Source: Candidatus Campbellbacteria bacterium CG10_big_fil_rev_8_21_14_0_10_35_52
GTDB taxonomy: Bacteria; Patescibacteriota; Minisyncoccia; Phycocordibacterales; UBA2163
Length of the DNA stretch: 6,308 bases
Direction: 5' to 3'
NCBI GenBank assembly: GCA_002778715.1
Contig: PFAA01000045.1
Span: 3,435-9,742 of the forward strand
In this document: positions 1 through 6,177 of the stretch, in pieces
Layout of the letters: each line of letters opens with the position of its first letter
Position numbering within the stretch: position 1 is the stretch's first letter
Made by a program: the position numbers and the translations under genes
The notes under the pieces: model-generated
Told to the model about the DNA's origin: nothing
What the model saw: only the letters and a program-made list of their open reading frames with translations
Databases searched by the model: none

Positions 1-407
1 GAGTGTTTCTGTCCGTGAGACCTTCGTCCGCCGTGAAAACCATGCCTTTTAACAACGCCCTGAAAACCTTTTCCTTTTGAGACGGCTGTGATTCTAATTT
101 TGTCCCCTTCAGCGAATATTGAAATGTTAATTTTATCTCCTATTTTATACTCATCTTTATTATTCTTAAATTCTTTAAATCCTTCAAAATTGCCGAGTTC
201 TTTGGAATGTCCTTTTTGGGCTTTGTTTATATTTTTCTCTTTCTTTTTTCCATAACCGATTTGCGCCGCTTCGTATCCGTCTTTTTCTTTATTCTTCACC
301 TGCGTAACAACAACAGGCAATATATTAAGTATGGTCGCCGGATGAACTTTGCCCTCATTGTCAAAAATTTGGGTCATATTCTGTTTTTTTCCAATAATAA
401 ATTTCAT
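1..407 (-). CDS. rplC: 50S ribosomal protein L3 (uL3), 5' part, cut by the window edge
   Basis: L3 is an early-assembling 50S protein that binds 23S rRNA and reaches the peptidyl-transferase centre. Reading the minus strand from the ATG at 407 gives 135 open codons to the edge, beginning MKFIIGKKQNMTQIFD, the normal L3 start. Further family signatures are VTQVKNKEKDGYEAAQIGYG around residues 34-53, SKGKGF at 110-115 and KRHGFHGG at 120-127, then SHGQKH; the latter part is the central loop that enters the 50S core. About 70 C-terminal residues should lie beyond base 1. An oddity is QN at residues 9-10, where most bacterial L3 proteins have a Gly before MT. There is no Shine-Dalgarno motif; the ATG is preceded by CTAAAAATT. 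The gene is separated from rpsJ by 185 nt containing a terminator and a probable promoter, so it likely opens its own S10-cluster transcript. Identity is very secure. Confidence 0.96.
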   Translation of the reverse strand, partial: MKFIIGKKQNMTQIFDNEGKVHPATILNILPVVVTQVKNKEKDGYEAAQIGYGKKKEKNINKAQKGHSKELGNFEGFKEFKNNKDEYKIGDKINISIFAEGDKIRITAVSKGKGFQGVVKRHGFHGGRRSHGQKH

Positions 408-462
408 AATTTTTAGCGTATAAACACAATATAAACAATTTGCGCGTAAATACCGTCTTAAT

Positions 463-485
463 AAAAACAGAAGGCAAATGCCTTC
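463..485 (-). promoter_or_regulatory. Leader hairpin plus U-tract ahead of rplC (possible attenuator or 5' stem)
   Basis: On the minus strand GAAGGC-ATTT-GCCTTC (470-485) forms a perfect 6-bp stem with a 4-nt loop, two T's of the loop edge being able to add a seventh pair. It is followed after two bases by TTTTT (463-467). It lies between the candidate promoter at 499-531 and the rplC start, so transcripts from that promoter would carry it about 8-13 nt from the 5' end. It could be an attenuator, a second terminator for readthrough from rpsJ, or a protective 5' stem. E. coli controls its S10 operon by L4 acting at a leader hairpin, but no homology to that leader is visible. Function is inferred. 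Confidence 0.5.
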
Positions 486-498
486 AGATAATGTATAT

Positions 499-531
499 AC
501 CATACTATAATACCCGCTAAAATGCAAGCAA
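499..531 (-). promoter_or_regulatory. Candidate sigma-70-type promoter for rplC
   Basis: Two overlapping readings fit. TTGCTT (531-526) lies 16 nt from TATAGT (509-504), and TTGCAT (527-522) lies 17 nt from TATGGT (504-499). The first has the better -10; the second shares its -35 with the other promoters in this window. Either gives a leader of about 85-90 nt. It sits just downstream (in transcription direction) of the rpsJ terminator, which supports a fresh start here. Confidence 0.5.
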
Positions 532-540
532 AAAGTTCAA

Positions 541-581
541 GAAATAAAACAACAACACCGAGGTTGAACCTCGGTGTTGTT
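541..581 (-). terminator. Strong intrinsic terminator after rpsJ
   Basis: A perfect 15-bp inverted repeat (551-565 and 567-581, one central base) begins 11 nt after the rpsJ stop codon. The stem contains a G+C-rich core, ACCGAGG paired with CCTCGGT, which stands out in this AT-rich region. In the direction of rpsJ the stem is followed by TTGTTTTATTTC (about 552-541). This is the clearest terminator in the window and separates rpsJ from rplC, which share a transcript in many bacteria. Confidence 0.8.
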
Positions 582-592
582 TAATTTATTGA

Positions 593-1000
593 TTAAATCG
601 TCTTTATATCAATATTGACGCCTGATGGCAAATTCATATTTGTAAGCGCCTCAATAACTTTCGGGGATGGATTTATTATATCCATAACTCTCTTATGAAC
701 TCTCATTTCAAATTGTTCGCGCGCGTCTTTATAAATAAATGGCGCGCGATTTACCGTATATTTTTTAATTTCAGTCGGAAGCGGTATCGGCCCTACTATA
801 ATTGCGTCAAAACGAAGTATTGTGTCTATAATTTGTTTTATGGAATTGTCTAAAATCTTATGCTCGTAAGCGCGGACGCGGATTCTTAACTTTTGTGTTT
901 CGTCTTTCTTTAATATTTTCTTTGGTTTTTTCTTTGGTTCTTTCTTTTTTTTCGTCTGCTTTACGATTTTAGTTTTAATTGTTTTATTTGTCGCTGTCAT
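593..1000 (-). CDS. rpsJ: 30S ribosomal protein S10 (uS10) with lysine-rich N-terminal extension
   Basis: S10 is a 30S head protein; in other bacteria it also pairs with NusB in transcription antitermination. The family core begins at about residue 36 (QKLRIRVRAYEHKILD) and runs to the end, with the hallmark GPIPLPT, the KDAREQFEMRVHKR segment of the exposed loop and the closing GVNIDIKTI. The core is about 100 residues, close to the usual 102-103. The first 35 residues are extra, disordered-looking and very basic (KKKKEPKKKPKKILKK at 17-32). No methionine and no GTG or TTG codon lies in frame near the core boundary, so the ATG at 1000 is the only reasonable start and the extension appears real. 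No Shine-Dalgarno sequence precedes it. It follows tuf by 66 nt with its own candidate promoter, and is followed by a strong terminator. Identity is very secure; the role of the tail is unknown. Confidence 0.97.
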   Translation of the reverse strand: MTATNKTIKTKIVKQTKKKKEPKKKPKKILKKDETQKLRIRVRAYEHKILDNSIKQIIDTILRFDAIIVGPIPLPTEIKKYTVNRAPFIYKDAREQFEMRVHKRVMDIINPSPKVIEALTNMNLPSGVNIDIKTI

Positions 1001-1034
1001 AAATTATTTTAATTAACTTATTTTAAGAAACTTT

Positions 1035-1062
1035 ATTATCTTAAAAAAGCTAAACAATGCAA
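1035..1062 (-). promoter_or_regulatory. Candidate promoter for rpsJ
   Basis: TTGCAT (1062-1057), a 16-nt spacer and GATAAT (1040-1035, one change from TATAAT) occupy the short tuf-rpsJ gap. The predicted leader would be only about 28 nt. The -35 TTGCAT recurs at other starts in the window. An A/T-rich hairpin (TTTTAAGA with TCTTAAAA, 1021-1046, 10-nt loop) overlaps the -10. Readthrough from tuf remains equally possible. Confidence 0.4.
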
Positions 1063-1066
1063 ACAT

Positions 1067-2260
1067 CTATGCTATGATTTTTGTTACAACGCCTGCGCCG
1101 ACTGTTTTTCCGCCCTCTCTAATTGCAAATCTTTGTTGTTCTTCAAGCGCGATAGGTGAGACGAGTTTTACATTAAATTTTGCTGTGTCGCCCGGCATAA
1201 CCATCTCAATTCCTTCAGGTAGCGTTGCCTCTCCCGTAACATCGGTTGTTCTGATATAAAACTGTGGCTTATAACCCGTAAAAAACGGCGTGTGTCGTCC
1301 TCCTTCCTCTTTTGTGAGAATGTAGGATTCCGCTTCAAACTCCGTGTGAGGTGTTACGGAACCCGGCTTTGCAAGAACTTGTCCTCTATGAACTTCCTCT
1401 TTTTTGAGGCCTCTTATAAGGATTCCAGCATTATCTCCAGCTATACCTTCGTCAAGCGATTTATTAAACATTTCAATACCCGTAACTGTTGTTTTTACCG
1501 TCTCTTTAATGCCGACAATCTCAACTTCTTCACCAACCTTTATAACACCTCTTTCTATTCTGCCTGTTACAACGGCTCCGCGGCCTTCAATTGAAAAAAT
1601 ATCTTCAATAGGCATTAAAAACGGTTTTTCTATATCTCGCGCGGGAATCGGTATATATTCATCTAAAGCATTCACCAATTCTAAAATTTTCTTTGCCCAT
1701 TCGTCGTCAACCGATGTCGCTTCAAGAGCTTTGAGTCCTGAACCGCGAATTACTGGAGCATTTTGACCGTCAAATTCATATTTTGTAAGAAGCTCGCGAA
1801 CTTCTTCCTCAACAAGGTCAATAAGGTCTTTATCGTCAACTTGGTCAACTTTATTAAGAAATACGATTATTTTCGGAACGCCAACCTGTTTTGCAAGCAA
1901 AATATGCTCTCTTGTTTGAGGCATAACGCCATCAGACGCCGCGACTACCAATATCGCTCCATCCATCTGCGCGGCGCCTGTAATCATATTTTTAATATAG
2001 TCGGCGTGACCCGGCGCGTCAATATGCGCGTAGTGTCTTTTGTCTGTTGAGTATTCATTGTGAGATAAAGCAATTGTAATACCTCGCGCTCTCTCTTCTG
2101 GAGCGCTGTCAATTTCTTCAACCTTTCTAAGTCTGACTGTTTTCCCCGCAAGATTAAGGACATGCAGAATTGCTGCCGTAAGAGTGGTTTTTCCGTGGTC
2201 AACATGACCAATTGTGCCTACATTTATATGCGGCTTTGTTCTGTCAAATGCTTCTGCCAT
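1067..2260 (-). CDS. tuf: Translation elongation factor Tu (EF-Tu)
   Basis: EF-Tu is the GTPase that brings aminoacyl-tRNA to the ribosomal A site. The 397-residue product is full length (E. coli 394). G1 is GHVDHGKT at 18-25, switch I is [12 protein letters not shown] at 59-70, G3 is DAPGH at 81-85 with the catalytic His85, and G4 is NKVD at 136-139. G5 reads GSGLK at 173-177, where EF-Tu normally has SAL. Domain II carries [13 protein letters not shown] and domain [18 protein letters not shown] and the terminal [12 protein letters not shown]. The G3 motif is DAPGH where E. coli has DCPGH, and switch I has Asn68 where E. coli has Val. The ATG at 2260 matches the usual [21 protein letters not shown] start. 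The gene follows fusA by 249 nt containing a good promoter and lacks a Shine-Dalgarno motif, having instead a tandem CTAAAAA repeat directly before the ATG. Identity is certain. Confidence 0.99.
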   Translation of the reverse strand: MAEAFDRTKPHINVGTIGHVDHGKTTLTAAILHVLNLAGKTVRLRKVEEIDSAPEERARGITIALSHNEYSTDKRHYAHIDAPGHADYIKNMITGAAQMDGAILVVAASDGVMPQTREHILLAKQVGVPKIIVFLNKVDQVDDKDLIDLVEEEVRELLTKYEFDGQNAPVIRGSGLKALEATSVDDEWAKKILELVNALDEYIPIPARDIEKPFLMPIEDIFSIEGRGAVVTGRIERGVIKVGEEVEIVGIKETVKTTVTGIEMFNKSLDEGIAGDNAGILIRGLKKEEVHRGQVLAKPGSVTPHTEFEAESYILTKEEGGRHTPFFTGYKPQFYIRTTDVTGEATLPEGIEMVMPGDTAKFNVKLVSPIALEEQQRFAIREGGKTVGAGVVTKIIA

Positions 2261-2261
2261 A

Positions 2262-2291
2262 TTTTTAGTTTTTAGTTTTTAGTTTTTTAAG
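2262..2291 (-). repeat. Tandem CTAAAAA heptamer repeat abutting the tuf start codon
   Basis: Three exact copies of the 7-mer (CTAAAAA in the sense strand, 2262-2282) plus a degenerate fourth (CTTAAAAAA, to 2291) end one base before the tuf ATG. The repeat occupies the place of a ribosome binding site. An unstructured A-rich stretch could favour ribosome loading without a Shine-Dalgarno contact; that role is inferred. Confidence 0.75.
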
Positions 2292-2387
2292 CTTATCTGC
2301 TTATTAAACTAATACTAATAAATAATTAAATTAATAATAAATGACCTAATAAATAAGCGGTTTGATTTCCTCTTAAACATAATAATA

Positions 2388-2419
2388 GTTTAGAGTATTT
2401 ATAAAATAATACCTTAAAC
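2388..2419 (-). promoter_or_regulatory. Hairpin in the tuf leader
   Basis: GTTTAAGGTATT and AATACTCTAAAC (sense strand) form a 12-position stem with one A-C mismatch and one G-U pair around an 8-nt A/T loop. It starts about 6 nt after the predicted tuf transcription start. No U-tract follows, so it is not a terminator. Stem stability is modest because the region is A/T-rich; function is unknown. Confidence 0.35.
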
Positions 2420-2431
2420 GATATGTTAAAT

Positions 2432-2460
2432 ATAATAACAAAGTAAGAAAATAATTGCAA
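2432..2460 (-). promoter_or_regulatory. Probable tuf promoter (extended -10)
   Basis: TTGCAA (2460-2455), an exact 17-nt spacer and TATTAT (2437-2432) form a good housekeeping-sigma promoter. A TG dinucleotide at 2440-2439 is correctly placed as an extended -10. It lies 50 nt after the fusA stop codon and would give a leader of about 165 nt. It explains the long fusA-tuf gap and would let EF-Tu be made in excess of EF-G. Confidence 0.65.
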
Positions 2461-2509
2461 CTTTTTTGTTGTCTATACATATTTTTCCTAATTTTTATTA
2501 TCTTTATTT

Positions 2510-4657
2510 TTATTTTCTTACTTCTATTATTTCTTTCGCGACATTTTGCGGCACAATTTCATAGTGGTCAAACTCCATAGTGGAGGAAGCGCGTCCTTCT
2601 GTCATTGAGCGAAGAGCCGTGGTATAACCAAACATTTCAGACAATGGAACCTTTGCGTTTATAACTTTAAGCATACCTCTGTCTTCAATGCTTTCAATCT
2701 GACCCCGCTTTGAACTTAAATTTCCGTTCACATCTCCCATAAACTTCTCCGGCGTAACCACTTCAACTTTCATTATCGGCTCAAGAAGCGCCGGCGCGGC
2801 TTTCTTCGCGGCTTCTTGAAGAGCTTGCGAGGCGGCAATTTTGAAAGCGATTTCAGAAGAGTCAACATCGTGATAAGACCCGTCAAAAAGTTCCGCTGAA
2901 ATATCAACAAGTTTATATCTGGCAATAGCGCCTCTTTCTATTCCTTCTTTTATGCCTTTCTCAATCGCTGGTATATATTCTTGAGGAATAACGCCGCCTT
3001 TAATATTGTTAATAAATTCAAATCCTTCTTCCCGCTTAATGTTTTTAGCAATCTTCGCGCCTTCTTTAAGCGGTTTAAGCGGCATAATTCTGATATTAAC
3101 ATGACCATATTGACCGCGACCTCCCGATTGTTTGATATACTTAACTTCAGCTTCGGCTTCTTTTTGTATAGTTTCTTTATAAGCAACCTGCGGCTTGCCG
3201 ACATTCGCCTCAACTCCAAACTCTCTTTTCATTCTGTCAACTATAATATCAAGATGAAGCTCTCCCATTCCGGATATTATTGTTTCCATTGTTTCAGAAT
3301 TGGCGCTTACTTTAAATGTCGGGTCTTCATCGGAGAGTTTTTTAAGCGCAAGCCCCATTTTTTCCTGGTCGGCCTTTGTCTTTGGTTCAATGCGTAAATT
3401 CACCACTGGCTCGGAAAATTCAATTTTTTCAAGAATTATGCGATTTGCTTCATCACAAAGTGTGTCGGATGTTTTTGTGTCTTTAAGCCCCACCGCCGCC
3501 GCTATTTCCCCAGTATACACTTTTTTTACTTCCTCTCTTAAATTTGCGTGCATTCGCAGTATTCTCCCTATTCTTTCTTTATTTTCTGTTGATGAATTGT
3601 AGACATAAGAGCCGGATTCAAGAGTTCCTGAATATACACGAAAATATGTAAGCTGTCCCACGAACGAGTCTGTCTGTAATTTAAAAGCAAGCGCCGAAAA
3701 TGGTTCATCGTCTGACACTTTTCTTTCTATTTCTTCCCCCGTCTTTGGGTCAATGCCTTTAATTGGAGGAATATCAAGAGGCGACGGAAGATAGTCAACA
3801 ACAGCGTCAAGCACCAGCTGAACTCCTTTGTTCTTAAGCGCGGATCCTGTGAAAACAGGCACGAGTTTATTTGCGATAACTGATTTTCTTATAACTTTCT
3901 TAAGCTCATCAACTGAAATTTCTTTTCCTTCTAAATAATCATTCATCAGCGATTCGTCGTTTTCAACGATTTTTTCTATAAGTTCGTCTCGCAATTTTTT
4001 AGCATTGGCTTTTAAACTTTCCTGTATATCCTCAACTCTGATTTCAATACCCATATCGCCCTCAAAATAAAACGCTTTCATTTTTAAAAGGTCAATAACG
4101 CCTTCAAGTCTATCTTCTTGTCCAATCGGAATCTGCATTCTGACGGCGTTTTTCGTAAGTCGTTCCAATATTGTCTGAAACGACCTTTCAAAATCAGCGC
4201 CAGTTCTGTCTATTTTATTTATGAAACAAATTCTCGGAACTTTATATTTATCCGCCTGACGCCATACTGTCTCCGACTGCGGTTCTACTCCAGCGACTCC
4301 GTCAAATACAACGACACCTCCGTCAAGAACTTTCAGAGACCTCTCCACTTCAGCCGTAAAATCAACATGCCCCGGCGTGTCAATAATATTAAATCGGAAA
4401 GATTTTGATTTATCGTTTCTGTCTTCCGCGTATGTCGGCGTCCAAAAAGCGGTTGTCGCGGCGGATGTAATGGTAATACCTCGCTCTTTTTCCTGCTCCA
4501 TCCAATCCATTATCGCTTCTCCTTCATGAACCTCTCCTATTTTATGCGAAACACCTGTATAAAAAAGCACCCGTTCCGTTGTCGTGGTTTTTCCAGCGTC
4601 AATATGAGCAATAATTCCGATATTTCTTACTTTTTCCAAAGGATAATCTCTGTTCAT
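2510..4657 (-). CDS. fusA: Translation elongation factor G (EF-G)
   Basis: EF-G is the GTPase that drives translocation and, with RRF, ribosome recycling. The 715-residue product is complete (E. coli 704). The G domain has G1 AHIDAGKT at 17-24, switch [15 protein letters not shown] at 58-71, G3 DTPGH at 92-96 with the catalytic His96, G4 NKID at 146-149 and G5 SALK at 271-274. Domain II follows from about residue 305 and domain III ends near 490 ([10 protein letters not shown]). Domain IV contains GGRGQYGHV and the tip [10 protein letters not shown], whose His596 corresponds to E. coli His583. Domain V closes with [17 protein letters not shown]. About five extra residues lie between switch I and G3 (residues 72-88), in a charged loop. 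The ATG at 4657 gives the standard start. No Shine-Dalgarno motif is present; the 3' arm of the inverted repeat around the upstream gene ends 3 nt before the ATG. No clear terminator follows. Identity is certain. Confidence 0.99.
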   Translation of the reverse strand: MNRDYPLEKVRNIGIIAHIDAGKTTTTERVLFYTGVSHKIGEVHEGEAIMDWMEQEKERGITITSAATTAFWTPTYAEDRNDKSKSFRFNIIDTPGHVDFTAEVERSLKVLDGGVVVFDGVAGVEPQSETVWRQADKYKVPRICFINKIDRTGADFERSFQTILERLTKNAVRMQIPIGQEDRLEGVIDLLKMKAFYFEGDMGIEIRVEDIQESLKANAKKLRDELIEKIVENDESLMNDYLEGKEISVDELKKVIRKSVIANKLVPVFTGSALKNKGVQLVLDAVVDYLPSPLDIPPIKGIDPKTGEEIERKVSDDEPFSALAFKLQTDSFVGQLTYFRVYSGTLESGSYVYNSSTENKERIGRILRMHANLREEVKKVYTGEIAAAVGLKDTKTSDTLCDEANRIILEKIEFSEPVVNLRIEPKTKADQEKMGLALKKLSDEDPTFKVSANSETMETIISGMGELHLDIIVDRMKREFGVEANVGKPQVAYKETIQKEAEAEVKYIKQSGGRGQYGHVNIRIMPLKPLKEGAKIAKNIKREEGFEFINNIKGGVIPQEYIPAIEKGIKEGIERGAIARYKLVDISAELFDGSYHDVDSSEIAFKIAASQALQEAAKKAAPALLEPIMKVEVVTPEKFMGDVNGNLSSKRGQIESIEDRGMLKVINAKVPLSEMFGYTTALRSMTEGRASSTMEFDHYEIVPQNVAKEIIEVRK

Positions 4658-4660
4658 GTT

Positions 4661-4693
4661 TCAATCTAAAAATTAAAATCTCAAATCTAAAAA
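4661..4693 (-). repeat. 3' arm of inverted repeat flanking the four-helix-bundle gene
   Basis: Read on the minus strand, this 33-nt arm matches the plus strand of 5129-5162 at 31 positions, with one mismatch and three single-base gaps. In the transcript it would therefore pair with the 5' arm and close a loop holding the whole ORF at 4717-5127. It ends three bases before the fusA ATG, so pairing would place the fusA start at the base of a stem. The arms are A/T-rich and use a short vocabulary (AGATTT, TTTTT), so part of the match may be compositional. Confidence 0.6.
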
Positions 4694-4716
4694 CTTATTA
4701 AGATTTAATATTATAT

Positions 4717-5127
4717 TTAATAATTATAAAAATCAATTTTTTCGCCTCTTTTCTTTTTCTTCATTGTAACAACGCTTGCTCCAAGTATTTTCGCGATTTC
4801 TGTTGTTTCATCAAGCAGTTTGTTCGCGTCTGTCCCCGCGCTTTTCCCGCTATCTTTTATCAACCCTATCCACAATTTTGATTCATTCGCCGATTTCAGA
4901 GCATGCAAATAAAAATTTATATAATCTTTTTTTGAACTTGCCGCTTTTGCTTCAATTATATTAGCGGATACTGATGTTCCGCTCCTTATTAATTGCTTTG
5001 CCATAACTTGAGAGGTTGTGTCTCTCGGTATTTTATCAACAAACTTAACAACATCCAGCGCGTATTTATAAATTCTTTTATTAAATTCATTCTTAAAATT
5101 ATCCGCGAAATCTAAGTTTTTCTTCAT
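4717..5127 (-). CDS. Four-helix-bundle protein of the 23S rRNA intervening-sequence family
   Basis: The 136-residue protein belongs to the four-helix-bundle/IVP family (TIGR02436, Pfam PF05635 by recollection), first described as ORFs inside 23S rRNA intervening sequences and later found free-standing. Visible signatures are KQLIRSGTSVSANIIEAKAA at residues 44-63, KKDYINFYLHALKSANESKL at 66-85 and a following Trp86. Four predicted helices fit about residues 11-33, 37-60, 66-92 and 97-120, and the C-terminus is basic (KKKKRGEK). There is no signal peptide or membrane segment. The molecular function of the family is not established; RNA or nucleic-acid association is suspected from its settings. 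Here it sits between rpsG (46 nt) and fusA (59 nt), a junction normally without an extra gene, and its ATG lies one base after the 5' arm of an inverted repeat. No Shine-Dalgarno motif. Family assignment is strong, function unknown. Confidence 0.9.
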   Translation of the reverse strand: MKKNLDFADNFKNEFNKRIYKYALDVVKFVDKIPRDTTSQVMAKQLIRSGTSVSANIIEAKAASSKKDYINFYLHALKSANESKLWIGLIKDSGKSAGTDANKLLDETTEIAKILGASVVTMKKKKRGEKIDFYNY

Positions 5128-5128
5128 A

Positions 5129-5162
5129 TTTTTGAGATTTTAGATTTTATTTTTAAGATTGA
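5129..5162 (-). repeat. 5' arm of inverted repeat flanking the four-helix-bundle gene
   Basis: This 34-nt arm lies between the rpsG stop and the four-helix-bundle ATG and pairs with 4661-4693 (5 + 6 + 7 + 1 + 5 + 7 matched bases). Outside it, at 5161-5173, lies a short G+C-richer stretch with tandem GCGAA. Complementary ends around an IVP-family ORF are the defining layout of 23S rRNA intervening sequences, which RNase III excises; the same process here is a hypothesis. Confidence 0.6.
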
Positions 5163-5173
5163 GCGAAGCGAAC

Positions 5174-5644
5174 CTACCACGCAAAGTGAGCAAACGCTTT
5201 ATTGGCTTCCGCCATTTTGTGAACATTTTCTCTCTTTTTAATGGCATCTCCTTCATTTTTGCTTGCCAAGATAAGTTCGTCAGCAAGCCGTTTATACATT
5301 GGAGAGCCCTTTTTTGTCTCGGCGGCGCTAATAATCCATCTCATAGCAAGAGAAAGTTGTCTCTCCTGCCTCACTTCTCTTGGAACTTGATAATTGGCGC
5401 CGCCAACTCTTCTTGAGCGCACTTCCATTGTTGGTCCGACATTATCAAGCGCTGTCTCAAAAAGAACAGCTGGGGCGTCTTTTTTTTCTCTTTTTTTTAT
5501 TTCATCAAGAGCCATATAGACGACTTTGCGCGCTGTGTTTTTCTTGCCGTCTCGCATTATATAATTGATAAATTTAGTAACTTTAACAGACCCATGTATT
5601 GAGTCCTTTATAATTTCTTTTCTTTTTTTTATTTTTCTTCTCAT
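5174..5644 (-). CDS. rpsG: 30S ribosomal protein S7 (uS7)
   Basis: S7 is a primary binder of the 16S rRNA 3' domain, organises the 30S head and lies at the mRNA exit and E site. The 156-residue product has the normal bacterial length. It shows the basic N-terminus, FINYIMRDGKKNTARKVVY at 25-43, the beta-hairpin SRRVGGANYQVPREVR at 77-92, the helix AMRWII and the closing KKRENVHKMAEANKAFAH from 136, ending FAW where E. coli and Bacillus have YRW. The ATG at 5644 gives MRRKIKKRKE; no upstream alternative is needed. It follows rpsL by 86 nt. In E. coli, S7 represses its own operon at the rpsL-rpsG junction; here that gap offers only a weak A/U stem (5651-5658 with 5695-5702), so an equivalent site is not evident. 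No Shine-Dalgarno motif precedes the start. Identity is certain. Confidence 0.98.
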   Translation of the reverse strand: MRRKIKKRKEIIKDSIHGSVKVTKFINYIMRDGKKNTARKVVYMALDEIKKREKKDAPAVLFETALDNVGPTMEVRSRRVGGANYQVPREVRQERQLSLAMRWIISAAETKKGSPMYKRLADELILASKNEGDAIKKRENVHKMAEANKAFAHFAW

Positions 5645-5730
5645 TGTTGTTTATAAATTATAGATAGTGAATTTATTTTTAATTTTTTTCTTCTATTTAT
5701 AATTTTACGCCTCTTATTTTTATCTCGTGT

Positions 5731-6138
5731 TTATTTCGGCTTTTTAGCTCCATACGCGCTTCTTCCTCTTTTTCTATTTTCAACTCCGCCGGCGTCAAGT
5801 TTGCCTCGCACTATGGTATATCGCAAACCAATATCTTTCACTCGTCCGCCACGCAAAAGCACTACGGAGTGTTCCTGTAAATTATGTCCGACTCCGGGAA
5901 TATAAGCCGTAACTTCAATGCCGTTTGTTAGACGAACTCTTGCCACCTTTCTTATGGCTGAGTTTGGTTTCTTTGGCGTTTTTGTCATCACCTTAATGCA
6001 CACCCCTCTTTTGAATGGCGAAGAATAAAATGTTGGCTTATTTTTTAAAGTATTAAAACCGCGCGCCAAAGCCACCGTCTTTAATTTCGCGTAAATCTTT
6101 TTTCTTTTCTTTTTTATCAATTGATTGATTGTTGTCAT
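5731..6138 (-). CDS. rpsL: 30S ribosomal protein S12 (uS12) with altered streptomycin loop
   Basis: S12 lies at the 30S decoding centre and controls accuracy of tRNA selection. The 135-residue product starts [14 protein letters not shown], matching the family and fixing the ATG at 6138. It is the long type, with an insert around residues 24-41 as in Firmicutes (B. subtilis 138 residues, E. coli 124). The TPKKPNSA loop (54-61) is intact, so the residue equivalent to E. coli Lys42 is Lys56. [19 protein letters not shown] (84-102) is conserved, with Lys101 and Asp102 matching Lys87 and Asp88. The next residues are IGLRY where E. coli and Bacillus have LPGVRY: one residue is missing and the conserved proline (E. 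coli Pro90) is absent. It is the first gene of the cluster, with a candidate promoter and a hairpin in its leader and no Shine-Dalgarno motif. Identity is certain; the loop change is read directly from the bases. Confidence 0.98.
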   Translation of the reverse strand: MTTINQLIKKKRKKIYAKLKTVALARGFNTLKNKPTFYSSPFKRGVCIKVMTKTPKKPNSAIRKVARVRLTNGIEVTAYIPGVGHNLQEHSVVLLRGGRVKDIGLRYTIVRGKLDAGGVENRKRGRSAYGAKKPK

Positions 6139-6148
6139 AATTTTCTAT

Positions 6149-6170
6149 AAAAAAACTCGCTCTCGCAAGT
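6149..6170 (-). promoter_or_regulatory. GNRA-loop hairpin plus U7 tract in the rpsL leader
   Basis: ACTTGC-GAGA-GCGAGT on the minus strand (6170-6155) forms a 6-bp stem (one G-U) closed by a GAGA loop of the stable GNRA class. Seven T's follow (6155-6149), ending 10 nt before the rpsL ATG. The form is that of a small intrinsic terminator. With the candidate promoter at 6178-6205 it would lie within the first few nucleotides of the transcript, which is very early for termination, so a 5'-protective stem or a terminator for readthrough from upstream are alternatives. Confidence 0.5.
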
Positions 6171-6177
6171 AATAAAC

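Noticed and set aside
207..416. Plus-strand open frame of 69 codons
   Set aside because: It lies antisense to the start of rplC, whose minus-strand frame has unmistakable L3 signatures; the plus-strand product is a phenylalanine-rich shadow.
1021..1046. Hairpin TTTTAAGA / TCTTAAAA between tuf and rpsJ as a tuf terminator
   Set aside because: The stem is nearly all A/T with a 10-nt loop and no proper U-tract, and it overlaps a plausible rpsJ -10; termination is not supported.
1404..1766. Plus-strand 120-codon frame, with others at 1074-1259, 1292-1594 and 1763-2050
   Set aside because: All are antisense to tuf, have low-complexity Ser/Phe-rich products and no recognisable family.
2261..2509. 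A tRNA or other structured RNA gene in the fusA-tuf gap, as in some str operons
   Set aside because: No cloverleaf, T-loop GTTC motif or G+C-rich stems are present; the gap is A/T-rich leader sequence.
2950..3602. Frames of 89-138 codons on both strands
   Set aside because: They overlap fusA completely in other frames; EF-G domains are continuous through this region.
5645..5730. S7 autoregulatory site in the rpsL-rpsG gap
   Set aside because: Only an 8-pair A/U stem with a 36-nt loop is visible; no resemblance to the E. coli site could be seen.
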